Assembly: GCF_004348685.1 (NCBI RefSeq)
Contig: NZ_SMKO01000008.1
Coordinates: 1-64,000, forward strand
Source: Nonomuraea deserti
Lineage (GTDB): Bacteria; Actinomycetota; Actinomycetes; Streptosporangiales; Streptosporangiaceae
Reading direction: 5' to 3'
DNA length: 64,000 nt
Under the pieces are notes generated by a model, which was not told the DNA's origin, ran no database searches, and worked only from the letters and a program-made list of their open reading frames with translations. A program made the position numbers and the translations under genes. Of this stretch, positions 31,094 to 38,829 are shown piece after piece; the first letter of the stretch is position 1; each line of letters begins with the position of its first letter.

Positions 31094-31768
31094 TCACACC
31101 GGCAGCGGCAGCCAGCCCGCCAGCGAACCGGTCAGGCCGGCCGCGAGCAGGGTCGACAGCACCGCCGACATCGCCAGCGCCCGCACCCGTCCCCACGCGT
31201 TCCTGCGCAACCCGAGCACCAGCGCCACGGACAGCAGCCCGATCACCGCCGCGGGATACGGCCAGAACGAGCCGTCGCTCTCGACGAGCCCGGGAACCGC
31301 CCTGTCGACCACGTCCGCGATCAGGGCCGCGCCGACCGCGGCCGCCGCGAGGTCGCCCCACACGTCGTCCCTGCGGGTGACGTAGGCCGCCAGGCCCAGG
31401 CAGACGAGCAGGGCGAGCGTCCAGTTGGCCCCGGCGGCGTCGCCGGCGGCGCCCAGGGCGTCGTCCCCGAGCAGCGCGCTCGCGCCCATGGCCGAGACCA
31501 GCGTGGACACGGCCGCCAGGAACGTCGTCACCAGCGCCCACCCGACTCCCGAGGCGGTGGCGCCCACCGCCAGGGTGAGGGCGAAGTAGACGTACGGGTC
31601 GTAGATCTGGCCCAGCCATCCGGGGCCGTCGCCGGTGACGAGCATGCCCATGGGGCCGACGGCCAGACCGCCGAGGAAGGCCGCCAGCAGGTGGTGTTCG
31701 ATGTTGCGCTGACGCCGGTCGTATTCGGCGTAGTCGCCATAGTCGATCGTGGTGTTGTCCATCTCCAT
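31094..31768 (-). CDS. Predicted multi-pass membrane protein
   Basis: 224 residues with about six hydrophobic segments after a polar, Tyr/Asp-rich N-terminus (T-T-I-D-Y-G-D-Y-A-E-Y-D-R-R-Q-R-N). I do not recognise a family. ATG at 31762 is an alternative start. It lies between proS and the first KstR2-type box, on the proS strand but 75 bases upstream of it. Function unknown. Confidence 0.6.
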   Translation of the reverse strand: MEMDNTTIDYGDYAEYDRRQRNIEHHLLAAFLGGLAVGPMGMLVTGDGPGWLGQIYDPYVYFALTLAVGATASGVGWALVTTFLAAVSTLVSAMGASALLGDDALGAAGDAAGANWTLALLVCLGLAAYVTRRDDVWGDLAAAAVGAALIADVVDRAVPGLVESDGSFWPYPAAVIGLLSVALVLGLRRNAWGRVRALAMSAVLSTLLAAGLTGSLAGWLPLPV

Positions 31769-31865
31769 CCCAGGTCAGCCCTCCCCCGGCAGATGGCAGG
31801 GATGACCACTACCAGACTATGAAACCGTACAAAAAGGGCAAAATCGGGTCATCAATACACAGGCA

Positions 31866-31879
31866 AGCAACCGCTTGGT
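31866..31879 (+). promoter_or_regulatory. KstR2-type box with promoter, upstream of FadE32/33-like gene
   Basis: AGCAACCGCTTGGT differs at one base from the box AGCAAGCGCTTGGT found elsewhere in this window. TAAGAT (31880-31885) follows at once and could be the -10 element; GTG 31892 is six bases later, implying a leaderless mRNA. Repressor binding here would block the promoter. Confidence 0.75.
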
Positions 31880-31891
31880 TAAGATGCGTCC

Positions 31892-32833
31892 GTGGGCTTT
31901 CCCGATGAGCTGCGCGACGCCGTCCGGGCCTATCTCGCCGGCCGGCCCGGCGCGTCGTGGCAGCAGTCCGCGCGCGACCTGGGCATCGCCGGGCTGCTCG
32001 TTCCCCAGGAGCACGGCGGTACGGGCTGCGGCCCGGCCGAGATGGCGGCCGTGGCCGGGGAACTGGGCCGGGTCCTGTCTCCCTATCCGTTCCTGCAGTC
32101 GGCGGTGATGGCCGTCGAGGCGGCCAGGGCCGGGAGGGCCGGGGAACTGCTGAACGCGCTGGCCGACGGCTCGGCGACCGCGACCGTGGTGCTGCCGGGC
32201 GACGGCGACCTGCGGCTGGAGGGCGAGCTGCTCACGGGTGACGTCCCGTACGCGCCGGCGGGCCAGGTGGTGCTCGTCTACGTCGCCGGGCTGCTGGTGG
32301 AGGCGGTGCCGACGCGGCGCGAGCCGTACGCGACGATGGACGTGAGCCGCCCGTTGCAGCGGCTCGCCTTTCACCGGGCCCCGGTACGCCGGCTGGGCGA
32401 CGGCGGGTCGTGGACCCGCGTGCGCGACCTCGGCATCGCGGCCCTGGCCGCCGAGCAGGCGGGCGGGGCGCGGCGGTGCCTGGAGATGGCCGTCGGGCAC
32501 GCCAAGGCGCGGCGGCAGTTCGGGCGGCCGATCGGGTCCTTCCAGGCGATCAAGCACAAGCTGGCCGATCTGCTCCTGCTGGTGGAGTCGGCCCACTCGG
32601 CGGCGGAGGCCGCGGCCCGCGACGAGGTGTCCGCGGCCATCGCGGGGTCGTACTGCACGGAGGCCTATCTGGCGGCGGCGGGAGAGAACATCCAGGTCCA
32701 CGGCGGGATCGGGATCACCTGGGAACATCCCGCGCACCGCTACCTCAAGCGCGCCGCCTCGGACGCGCAGCTCTTCGGGCCTCCGCAGGCCCACCGCGCC
32801 CGCCTGGCGGCTCGCGTTTTCACGGACGCCTAG
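31892..32833 (+). CDS. Acyl-CoA dehydrogenase subunit, short FadE32/FadE33 (IpdE2)-like
   Basis: 313 residues from GTG, clearly shorter than the usual ~380. The length matches FadE32/FadE33-type subunits of mycobacterial steroid acyl-CoA dehydrogenases, which work as alpha2beta2 heteromers with a longer partner. The C-terminal helical domain is intact (A-K-A-R-R-Q-F-G-R-P-I-G-S-F-Q-A-I-K-H-K and I-Q-V-H-G-G-I-G-I-T-W-E-H), while the central beta domain is reduced. A KstR2-type box precedes it. The likely partner is the 382-residue dehydrogenase at 45744, but this is inferred. The substrate is probably a CoA thioester of a ring C/D fragment. Confidence 0.75.
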   Translation: MGFPDELRDAVRAYLAGRPGASWQQSARDLGIAGLLVPQEHGGTGCGPAEMAAVAGELGRVLSPYPFLQSAVMAVEAARAGRAGELLNALADGSATATVVLPGDGDLRLEGELLTGDVPYAPAGQVVLVYVAGLLVEAVPTRREPYATMDVSRPLQRLAFHRAPVRRLGDGGSWTRVRDLGIAALAAEQAGGARRCLEMAVGHAKARRQFGRPIGSFQAIKHKLADLLLLVESAHSAAEAAARDEVSAAIAGSYCTEAYLAAAGENIQVHGGIGITWEHPAHRYLKRAASDAQLFGPPQAHRARLAARVFTDA

Positions 32834-33321
32834 CCCCCGAGCAGCTCCTCCCACGGGTGGCGGGTGTTGGTGCGGCGGGTGGTGTCGAGGGCTTCGGACA
32901 GCCGCCAGAAGCCGGAACGCGCCCGCAGGGTGGCCCGGCCCATGGGGTCGATCGCGCGCAGCTCGAACCGTACGCCCATCACGTCGAGCACGGCCGAGCC
33001 CGCGCCGCCCGGGCCCGTCTCGGTGACGAGCGGGCCGCCGGAGGCGCGGACATGGCCCGACAGGAGCGCGGCCACCTCGGAGGCGTACGGGCCGTCGCGC
33101 CACTCGATGTGCCAGCTGTGGTCGGCCCCGCGCCACCAGGTCAGGTCGCGGCACGACTCGATGAAGTCGACCTCGGTCGCGAGCGCGGCCATCACCCGGC
33201 CGAACGCCTCGTATCCACGGGCGCCCGTGAGCGAGAGGTCGTCGTCGCCGGGGTCGGGACCGGGGCCGGGGAGCGCGCCGTCCTTGGGCCGCCGCGGCGC
33301 GCGCTTTCGCTTCACGGGCAT
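32830..33321 (-). CDS. Uncharacterised actinobacterial protein
   Basis: 163 residues from ATG 33321 (GTG 33324 is adjacent). The first 30 are basic and Pro-rich (P-V-K-R-K-R-A-P-R-R-P-K). The rest contains D-L-T-W-W-R-G and S-W-H-I-E-W-R-D and looks like a small mixed alpha/beta fold. I do not recognise a family. It is convergent with, and overlaps by four bases, the short acyl-CoA dehydrogenase gene. It may share a divergent promoter region with the LLM gene at 33414. Confidence 0.6.
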   Translation of the reverse strand: MPVKRKRAPRRPKDGALPGPGPDPGDDDLSLTGARGYEAFGRVMAALATEVDFIESCRDLTWWRGADHSWHIEWRDGPYASEVAALLSGHVRASGGPLVTETGPGGAGSAVLDVMGVRFELRAIDPMGRATLRARSGFWRLSEALDTTRRTNTRHPWEELLGG

Positions 33322-33378
33322 CACTCTGATCGCCGCCGCGCCCTTCCCGCAAGTCTTTGCCGCTGATACGCTCTACCA

Positions 33379-33392
33379 AGCGAGCGCTTGGT
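33379..33392 (+). promoter_or_regulatory. KstR2-type box upstream of the LLM-PaaK-like-fadD3 operon
   Basis: AGCGAGCGCTTGGT has one change from the consensus. A wider perfect palindrome ACCAAGC-N4-GCTTGGT covers 33375-33392. It lies 21 bases before the ATG at 33414 and after a TACGCT element that could be a -10 box. Confidence 0.75.
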
Positions 33393-33413
33393 CACCAACC
33401 TGCCGGAGGCGCG

Positions 33414-34481
33414 ATGACGTCCCTACGGATCAGCCTGGGATACGAACTGGAGGTCCGCGGTCGCACCCGCGACGTCGAACGACAGGCGTTCCAGAACGTG
33501 ATCGAGCAGGTCGTGCTGGGCGACCGGCTGGGGTACGACACCGCGTGGTTCGTGGAGCACCACTTCACCAGGGGTTTCTCCCACTCCTCCGCCCCTGACC
33601 TGGTGCTGGCCGCCATCTCCCAGCGCACCGAGCGCATCCGTCTGGGGCTCGGCGTGGTGCTGCTGCCGTTCCAGTCCCCGATCCGCACGGCGGAGCGCGT
33701 CGCCACGCTGGACGTGCTCAGCGGCGGCCGGGTGGAGTTCGGCACGGGGCGGGGCGCCTCGCCGCTGGAGTACCAGGCGTTCCAGCGGCCGTTCGAACAG
33801 TCGCGGCGGATCTGGGAGGACTCGCTGGAGGCGACGCTGGCGATCTGGCGGGCCGACGGCGCGCCGGTCAGCAGGTCGAACGCGTTCTTCGAGATCCCCG
33901 ACGTGGCCGTCTACCCCCGGCCGGCCCAGGAGCCGCATCCACCGGTGTGGGTGGCGTCCACGTCGCTGGAGGGGTATCTGGCGGCGGCGCGGAACGGGTA
34001 CAACCTGCTCGGCATGACGATGCTCAAGGGCATCGACGACGTGGCCGCCGACATCACGAAATATCAGGAATGCCTGGCCGAGAGCGGCTTCGACCCGGCC
34101 GGCCGGCGCGTCGCCCTGATGATCCCCTGGTACGTCGCCCCCACCCGCGACGAGGCGACCGCCACGGCCGCCGACGCCGTGCTGTGGTACATCCGCCGCC
34201 AGGTCAACCTCGTCACCCCGCCCGACTACTACGACGCCCGCCACGCCACGCACCGCGTGCTGGGCCAGCTGGCGGCCGGGCTGCCGCCGGAGGAGGCGAT
34301 GGCCACCCTGCGCGAGAACCTGATGGTGGTGGTGGACGACGTGGCGGGCTCGCGCAAGGCCCTGGCCAGGATCGCCGAGGCGGGCGCCACCGACCTCATC
34401 ATCCAGGCGCAGGTCGGCGGCCTGGCGCACGACCGGGTGTGCGACGCGATGACGCTGTTCATGACCGAGGTGGCGCGGTGA
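33414..34481 (+). CDS. LLM-class (luciferase-like) flavin oxidoreductase
   Basis: 355 residues from ATG 33414, preceded by GGAGG. The bacterial-luciferase barrel shows D-T-A-W-F-V-E-H-H-F near residue 40, then I-R-L-G-L-G-V-V-L-L-P, and L-S-G-G-R-V-E-F-G-T-G-R-G. These are typical of FMN- or F420-dependent monooxygenases/dehydrogenases. It heads an operon with a PaaK-like protein and a FadD3-type ligase behind a KstR2-type box, so it should act on a steroid C/D-ring intermediate. The cofactor and reaction cannot be read from sequence. The operon member is not part of the KstR2 regulon as I know it in M. tuberculosis. Confidence 0.82.
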   Translation: MTSLRISLGYELEVRGRTRDVERQAFQNVIEQVVLGDRLGYDTAWFVEHHFTRGFSHSSAPDLVLAAISQRTERIRLGLGVVLLPFQSPIRTAERVATLDVLSGGRVEFGTGRGASPLEYQAFQRPFEQSRRIWEDSLEATLAIWRADGAPVSRSNAFFEIPDVAVYPRPAQEPHPPVWVASTSLEGYLAAARNGYNLLGMTMLKGIDDVAADITKYQECLAESGFDPAGRRVALMIPWYVAPTRDEATATAADAVLWYIRRQVNLVTPPDYYDARHATHRVLGQLAAGLPPEEAMATLRENLMVVVDDVAGSRKALARIAEAGATDLIIQAQVGGLAHDRVCDAMTLFMTEVAR

Positions 34482-35557
34482 CCCCCGGGGCCCGCTGGCT
34501 GACCCGTGACGACCTCGGTGCCGCCGGGCACTCCGCCACCGGCCTGCTCCTCGTCTCCCCCGACGCGTCGAGCGTCCTCCCGATGGGGCCGGACGACCGC
34601 GCGGCGGCGTCCGCGCTGACCGGCGCGGCGCTGCGGGCGGCGGGGGTGGGCGAGCGCGACCGCGTCGTGGTGGCCCTGGCGGAGCCCGCGGGCGCGCTGT
34701 GGACCGCCGCGGCGGCCGACGTGGCCGCGGCCGCCGCCTGCACCGGGCCGCGCGGCCGGATGCGGCTGCACCACGCGCTGTCCGCGCTGAAGGCCACCAC
34801 GCTGGTCAGCACGCCGACGGGGGCGATGGACTTCCTGGCCCGCCTGCACCTGGAGTTCCTGCTGGACCCGCTGGATCTGAGCCTCAGAACCATCGTGCTC
34901 ACCGGCGAGATCGCCTCGAAGCGCACGATCGGCCATCTGGCGGGCGAGTTCGGGGCGCGCGTCACGGAAGTGCTGGCGAGCCCGTTCGGCGGCACGGCCC
35001 TGGCCTGGCGCGCGGCCGAGGACGACCCGCTCACGCCGCTCGCCGGCGGCCTGCTCGCCCCGGCTCCCCTGACCAAGGACGACCTGTCCGCGCCGGCCGG
35101 CCCGCTGGCCGAGCTCGTCCTCACCCCGCAGGGCCACGCGACGCTCGGCGACGCCGTGCTCAGGACCGGGCTGGTGGCCGGGATCGGCCCCGAGCACGGC
35201 CCCGGCGTTCCCGCGCCCGCCCACACGGCCGGCGAGCACGTCCTGGTGAGAGGCGTGTGGCTGGCCCTGCCCCGCGTCGATAAGGCGCTCGCGAAGCTCG
35301 ACGGCGTGGCGGGCTGGGAGCTCGCGATCAGCCGCCCGGGGACGCTGGACGCGGCGGCGCTGACGGTGACGTTCACCCGCGAGAGCCTGGTGGCCAACCC
35401 CATGTGGCGCTCGCGGATCGAGCAGGCGCTCCGGGCGCTGACCCCCGTCTCGATCGACGTGGAGATCGCCGGGAACGTCTCGGAGGCGCCCTTCCCCGCG
35501 ACGGTGACCGACCTGCGCGGCCACCACCTCGGCAGGGACCGGGCGCTCATCACCTGA
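34478..35557 (+). CDS. PaaK-like adenylate-forming protein, degenerate
   Basis: 359 residues from GTG overlapping the LLM stop (GTGA). Segments resemble phenylacetate-CoA ligases: the L-V-S-T-P-T-G-A-M-D-F-L-A-R-L helix, L-R-T-I-V-L-T-G-E and V-T-E-V-L-A-S-P-F-G-G. The C-terminal R-S-R-I-E-Q-A-L-R-A-L domain is also present. However, I see no S-S-G-T-T-G-x-P ATP loop, so it may not adenylate by itself. It may be a partner or regulatory subunit, or act on a preactivated substrate. It is directly upstream of the FadD3-type ligase and shares its KstR2-type promoter. Function unproven. Confidence 0.65.
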   Translation: MTPGARWLTRDDLGAAGHSATGLLLVSPDASSVLPMGPDDRAAASALTGAALRAAGVGERDRVVVALAEPAGALWTAAAADVAAAAACTGPRGRMRLHHALSALKATTLVSTPTGAMDFLARLHLEFLLDPLDLSLRTIVLTGEIASKRTIGHLAGEFGARVTEVLASPFGGTALAWRAAEDDPLTPLAGGLLAPAPLTKDDLSAPAGPLAELVLTPQGHATLGDAVLRTGLVAGIGPEHGPGVPAPAHTAGEHVLVRGVWLALPRVDKALAKLDGVAGWELAISRPGTLDAAALTVTFTRESLVANPMWRSRIEQALRALTPVSIDVEIAGNVSEAPFPATVTDLRGHHLGRDRALIT

Positions 35558-35575
35558 GAGGCGACGGAGGGCGCG

Positions 35576-37252
35576 ATGGCACCGATGCCGGACTGGGGGA
35601 CGCTCCCCCGCATGCTGCGCGACCAGGCCGAGCACCACCCCGACGGCACCGTGGTCGCCGAGGGCGGCGCCGGCCTGACGTTGTCCGGGCTGCGGACCGC
35701 GGCGGCCGGGATCGCCCGCGGCCTGATCGCCCTCGGCGTCGAGCCGGGTGACCGGGTGGCGATGTGGGGGGTGAACTCGGCGTACTGGGTGGCGCACGCC
35801 TTCGGGATCTGGGACGCGGGCGCGGTCATCGTGCCCCTCTCGTCCCGCTACAAGGGCATCGAGGCGGCCCAGCTCATCGAGAAGACGGGCGCGAAGGTTC
35901 TGATCACAGGCGCGGGCCCGACGAGCGCCCCGCTCGCCGGCCTGCTGCCGCCGCTACCCGGCCTGCGGATCGTGGGCCCCGGGATGGGCGCCGCGGCAGG
36001 CCCTGGGATCGGCCGTAAGACGGGCCCTGGGGTCGGCTCAGGGATCGACTCTGGGATCGGCCCTGGGATCGGCCCTGGGATCGGCCCTGGGACGGGCCCT
36101 GGGACAGGCCCCGACGAGGGCACTCCAGGGGCCGGGTTACGGTCGCTGGGCGCGGAGGTCTCCGAGAGGGAGGCCGAGGACCGGGCGCTCGCCGTCCGCC
36201 CCGACGACCTGTGCGAGATCATGTCGACGTCGGGCACCACCGGCGCGCCCAAGGGCGTCATGCTCGACCACGCCCAGATCCTGCGCGGCTACTGGGACTG
36301 GTCGGAGATCGTCACCCTGGGCGAGCACGACCGCTACCCGGTGATCGCCCCGTTCAGCCACGGGTTCGGGCTGAACGCCGGGCTCATCGCGTGCGTGTTG
36401 CGCCGGGCCACGATGGTGCCGGTCCCGGTCTTCACCCCCGACGCGCTGATGTCGCTGATCTCCTCCGAGCGGGCGAGCGTGCTCGCCGGCCCGCCCACCC
36501 TGTTCCACCGGCTGCTCGACGAGCTGGACCGGGGCTCGTGGGACGTGTCGTCGTTGCGGGTGGCCATCTGCGGGGCCGCCGCCGTACCGTCCGCCCTGAT
36601 CACCAGGATGGTCGAGCGGGTCGGGCTCGAGCGCATGATCAACGCGTACGGGCTGATGGAGGGCACGGTCGTCTCCATGACCAGGTCCGGCGACCCCATC
36701 GACGTGATCGCGAACACCACCGGCAGGCCCGTGCCCGGCATCGAGGTCAAGATCGTCGACGACGACGGCAAGGAGGTCGCGCCCGGCGAGCGCGGCGAGA
36801 TCCTGCAGCGCGGCTACGGCGTGATGCGCGGCTACTGGAACGAGCCCGCCAAGACGGCCGAGGCCGTGGACGCCGACGGCTGGCTGCGCACCGGCGACGT
36901 CGGCGTGCTCGACGAGGCCGGCAACCTCGCCATCGTGGACCGCAAGAAGGAGCTCTACATCGTCAACGGGTTCAACGTCTCCCCCGCCGAGGTCGAGTCG
37001 CTGCTGCTGCGCGAGGGCTCGCTGGCGCAGGCCGCCGTGATCGGCGTGCCCGACCCGGCGGCGGGCGAGGCGGGCCTGGCGTACGTGGTCGCGCGCCCGG
37101 GTGTGACGCCCGACCCCGAGGCCCTGCTCGCCTGGGCGAGGGCCAACATGTCCGGCCACAAGGTGCCCAGACGCGTCATCGTGGTCGACGCCCTGCCCGC
37201 CAACGCCAACGGCAAGATCGACAAGCGGGCCCTGCGCGACCGGCTGCCGTGA
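35576..37252 (+). CDS. fadD3: Acyl-CoA ligase, FadD3 (HIP-CoA synthetase)-like
   Basis: 558 residues. The AMP/ATP loop S-T-S-G-T-T-G-A-P-K-G-V lies near residue 217. A-Y-G-L-M-E, the D-G-W-L-R-T-G-D hinge, and the C-terminal G-K-I-D-K Lys follow. FadD3 of mycobacteria activates the propionate side chain of HIP with CoA, starting ring C/D breakdown, and is under KstR2. The match to FadD3 and the operon box support this. Between the N-terminal lobe and the P-loop there is an extra ~40-residue Gly/Pro/Ile stretch made of 12-base repeats. GGAGG precedes the start. Confidence 0.8.
   Translation: MAPMPDWGTLPRMLRDQAEHHPDGTVVAEGGAGLTLSGLRTAAAGIARGLIALGVEPGDRVAMWGVNSAYWVAHAFGIWDAGAVIVPLSSRYKGIEAAQLIEKTGAKVLITGAGPTSAPLAGLLPPLPGLRIVGPGMGAAAGPGIGRKTGPGVGSGIDSGIGPGIGPGIGPGTGPGTGPDEGTPGAGLRSLGAEVSEREAEDRALAVRPDDLCEIMSTSGTTGAPKGVMLDHAQILRGYWDWSEIVTLGEHDRYPVIAPFSHGFGLNAGLIACVLRRATMVPVPVFTPDALMSLISSERASVLAGPPTLFHRLLDELDRGSWDVSSLRVAICGAAAVPSALITRMVERVGLERMINAYGLMEGTVVSMTRSGDPIDVIANTTGRPVPGIEVKIVDDDGKEVAPGERGEILQRGYGVMRGYWNEPAKTAEAVDADGWLRTGDVGVLDEAGNLAIVDRKKELYIVNGFNVSPAEVESLLLREGSLAQAAVIGVPDPAAGEAGLAYVVARPGVTPDPEALLAWARANMSGHKVPRRVIVVDALPANANGKIDKRALRDRLP
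36000..36129 (+). repeat. 12-base repeat array inside the fadD3-like gene
   Basis: Repeats of the form GGGATCGGCCCT encode G-P-G-I units (also G-P-G-T and variants) from about residue 142 to 184. They lie between the N-terminal lobe and the ATP loop, a position where related ligases have a short linker. The frame is preserved throughout. Confidence 0.85.
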
Positions 37253-37527
37253 GCCTCAGGGGTCCCCTGGAAGGGACGGGCGGGTTACGGTGGGGTCGGT
37301 GCCTGAAAAACGGCCTGGGAAGCGGCCCGAATGAGCGACCCGAATGAGCGACCCGGACGAGCGACCCGAGCAAGCGACCCGGAAGAGTGGCCACGTCGGC
37401 ACTGACCGGTTGTGCGCTGTTCACCGGCCGCGTTCATCCGGGCCGGCGATCGGGGATACATCGATCACACCGGCCGGTTGTACCTAAGGGGACACATGTC
37501 TCGTGCGACCGGGTCTTAGGAGGCAGC
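37253..37527. other. Intergenic region before fprA with 13-base repeats
   Basis: 275 bases with no supported gene. At 37327-37390 a 13-base unit (CCGAATGAGCGAC and variants) is repeated about 4.8 times. The promoter of the FprA-like gene should lie near 37400-37510; I do not see a clear -35/-10 pair. Confidence 0.6.
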
Positions 37528-38829
37528 GTGGCGTTGCACGTGGCGGTCATCGGGTCGGGCCCCGCCGGGATCTACACGGCGGAGGCTCTGGTCAAGCAGT
37601 CGTCCGAGCCTGTCCATGTCGACGTGCTCGAACGCCTGCCGACCCCGTACGGGCTGGTCAGGTACGGTGTCGCGCCAGACCACACGTCGATCAAGTCGAT
37701 CGCCAACTACCTGCGGAGGGTGCTGGAGCTGCCCGAGGTGCGCTTCCTCGGCGGCGTCACGCTGGGCGAGCACCTGTCCGTCGCCGACCTGCTCGGGGTC
37801 TACGACGCGGTGGTCTACTGCACGGGCGCGATGGTCGACAGGAAACTCGGCATCCCCGGTGAGGACCTGCCGGGCAGCGTGGCGGCGACCGACTTCGTCA
37901 ACTGGTACTGCGGCCATCCCGACGTCGACCCCGGCAGGTTCACGCTCGACACCTCCGAGGTCGCGGTGATCGGCGTCGGCAACGTGGCCGTCGACGTCGT
38001 CAGGGTGCTGGCCAAGACGTCCGACGAGCTGCGCTCGACCGACGTGCCCCACGACGTGCTCGAGCGCCTCCAGGGCAGCCAGGTCAAGGCCATCCACATG
38101 ATCGGCCGTCGTGGCCCCGAGCACGCCAAGTTCACCCTGAAGGAACTGCGCGAGCTCGGCGAGCTGGCCAACGCCGACGTCTGCGTCCGCCCCGAGGAGG
38201 CGGTCGTGCTGGGCGGCGACTTCCCGCGCCAGGTCCAGGGCAACATCAAGGTCCTGCAGTCGTGGTCCGAGCGCGAGCCGGTGGGCCGGCCGCGCCGCCT
38301 CGACGTGCGCTTCTGGCTGCGGCCCGTGGAGATCCTCGGCACCGAGCGGGTCGAGGGCATCACGCTCGAACGCACCCGGCTGTCGGACGAGGGCCGCGTG
38401 GTCGGCACGGGCGAGTTCGAGACGCTGCCTGTCGGCATGGTGCTGCGTTCCGTGGGTTACCAGAGCGTGCCGCTGCCCGGGGTGCCGTTCTCCGAGGCGA
38501 CCATGACCGTGCCGCACGAGGCGGGCCGGGTGCGCGAGCGCGAATACGTGGCGGGCTGGCTCAAACGCGGGCCCACCGGGGTGATCGGCACCAACAAGTC
38601 CGACGCGGCGGAGACCGTGCGCACGCTCCTCTCCGACCTCGCGGGAACCGAGCGGGCTCGCCGCGGCTCCGCCGACGCGCTGCTGGCCGAGCGCGGGGTG
38701 CGGCCCGTGACGTACGAGGAGTGGCTGGCCATCGAGGCGGCCGAGGCGGAGCTGGCGAAGTCGCTCGGCAGGGGCGAACGCGTCAAGCTCGTGGGCTTGG
38801 AGGCCATGCTCCGTGCGTGCCGACCTTAG
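37528..38829 (+). CDS. fprA: Ferredoxin-NADP reductase, FprA/adrenodoxin reductase type
   Basis: 433 residues from GTG 37528 with TAGGAGG four bases before. FprA-type reductases pass electrons from NADPH to ferredoxins that serve P450s and oxygenases. The FAD loop G-S-G-P-A-G-I-Y is at the start, T-P-Y-G-L-V-R-Y-G-V-A-P-D-H is the family signature, and the NADP loop is G-V-G-N-V-A-V-D-V. The ending G-V-I-G-T-N-K-S-D-A-A-E-T-V binds the nicotinamide. It lies between KstR2-controlled units but has no such box. A role in supplying reductant for steroid oxygenases is possible. Overlaps the next gene by 17 bases. Confidence 0.88.
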   Translation: MALHVAVIGSGPAGIYTAEALVKQSSEPVHVDVLERLPTPYGLVRYGVAPDHTSIKSIANYLRRVLELPEVRFLGGVTLGEHLSVADLLGVYDAVVYCTGAMVDRKLGIPGEDLPGSVAATDFVNWYCGHPDVDPGRFTLDTSEVAVIGVGNVAVDVVRVLAKTSDELRSTDVPHDVLERLQGSQVKAIHMIGRRGPEHAKFTLKELRELGELANADVCVRPEEAVVLGGDFPRQVQGNIKVLQSWSEREPVGRPRRLDVRFWLRPVEILGTERVEGITLERTRLSDEGRVVGTGEFETLPVGMVLRSVGYQSVPLPGVPFSEATMTVPHEAGRVREREYVAGWLKRGPTGVIGTNKSDAAETVRTLLSDLAGTERARRGSADALLAERGVRPVTYEEWLAIEAAEAELAKSLGRGERVKLVGLEAMLRACRP

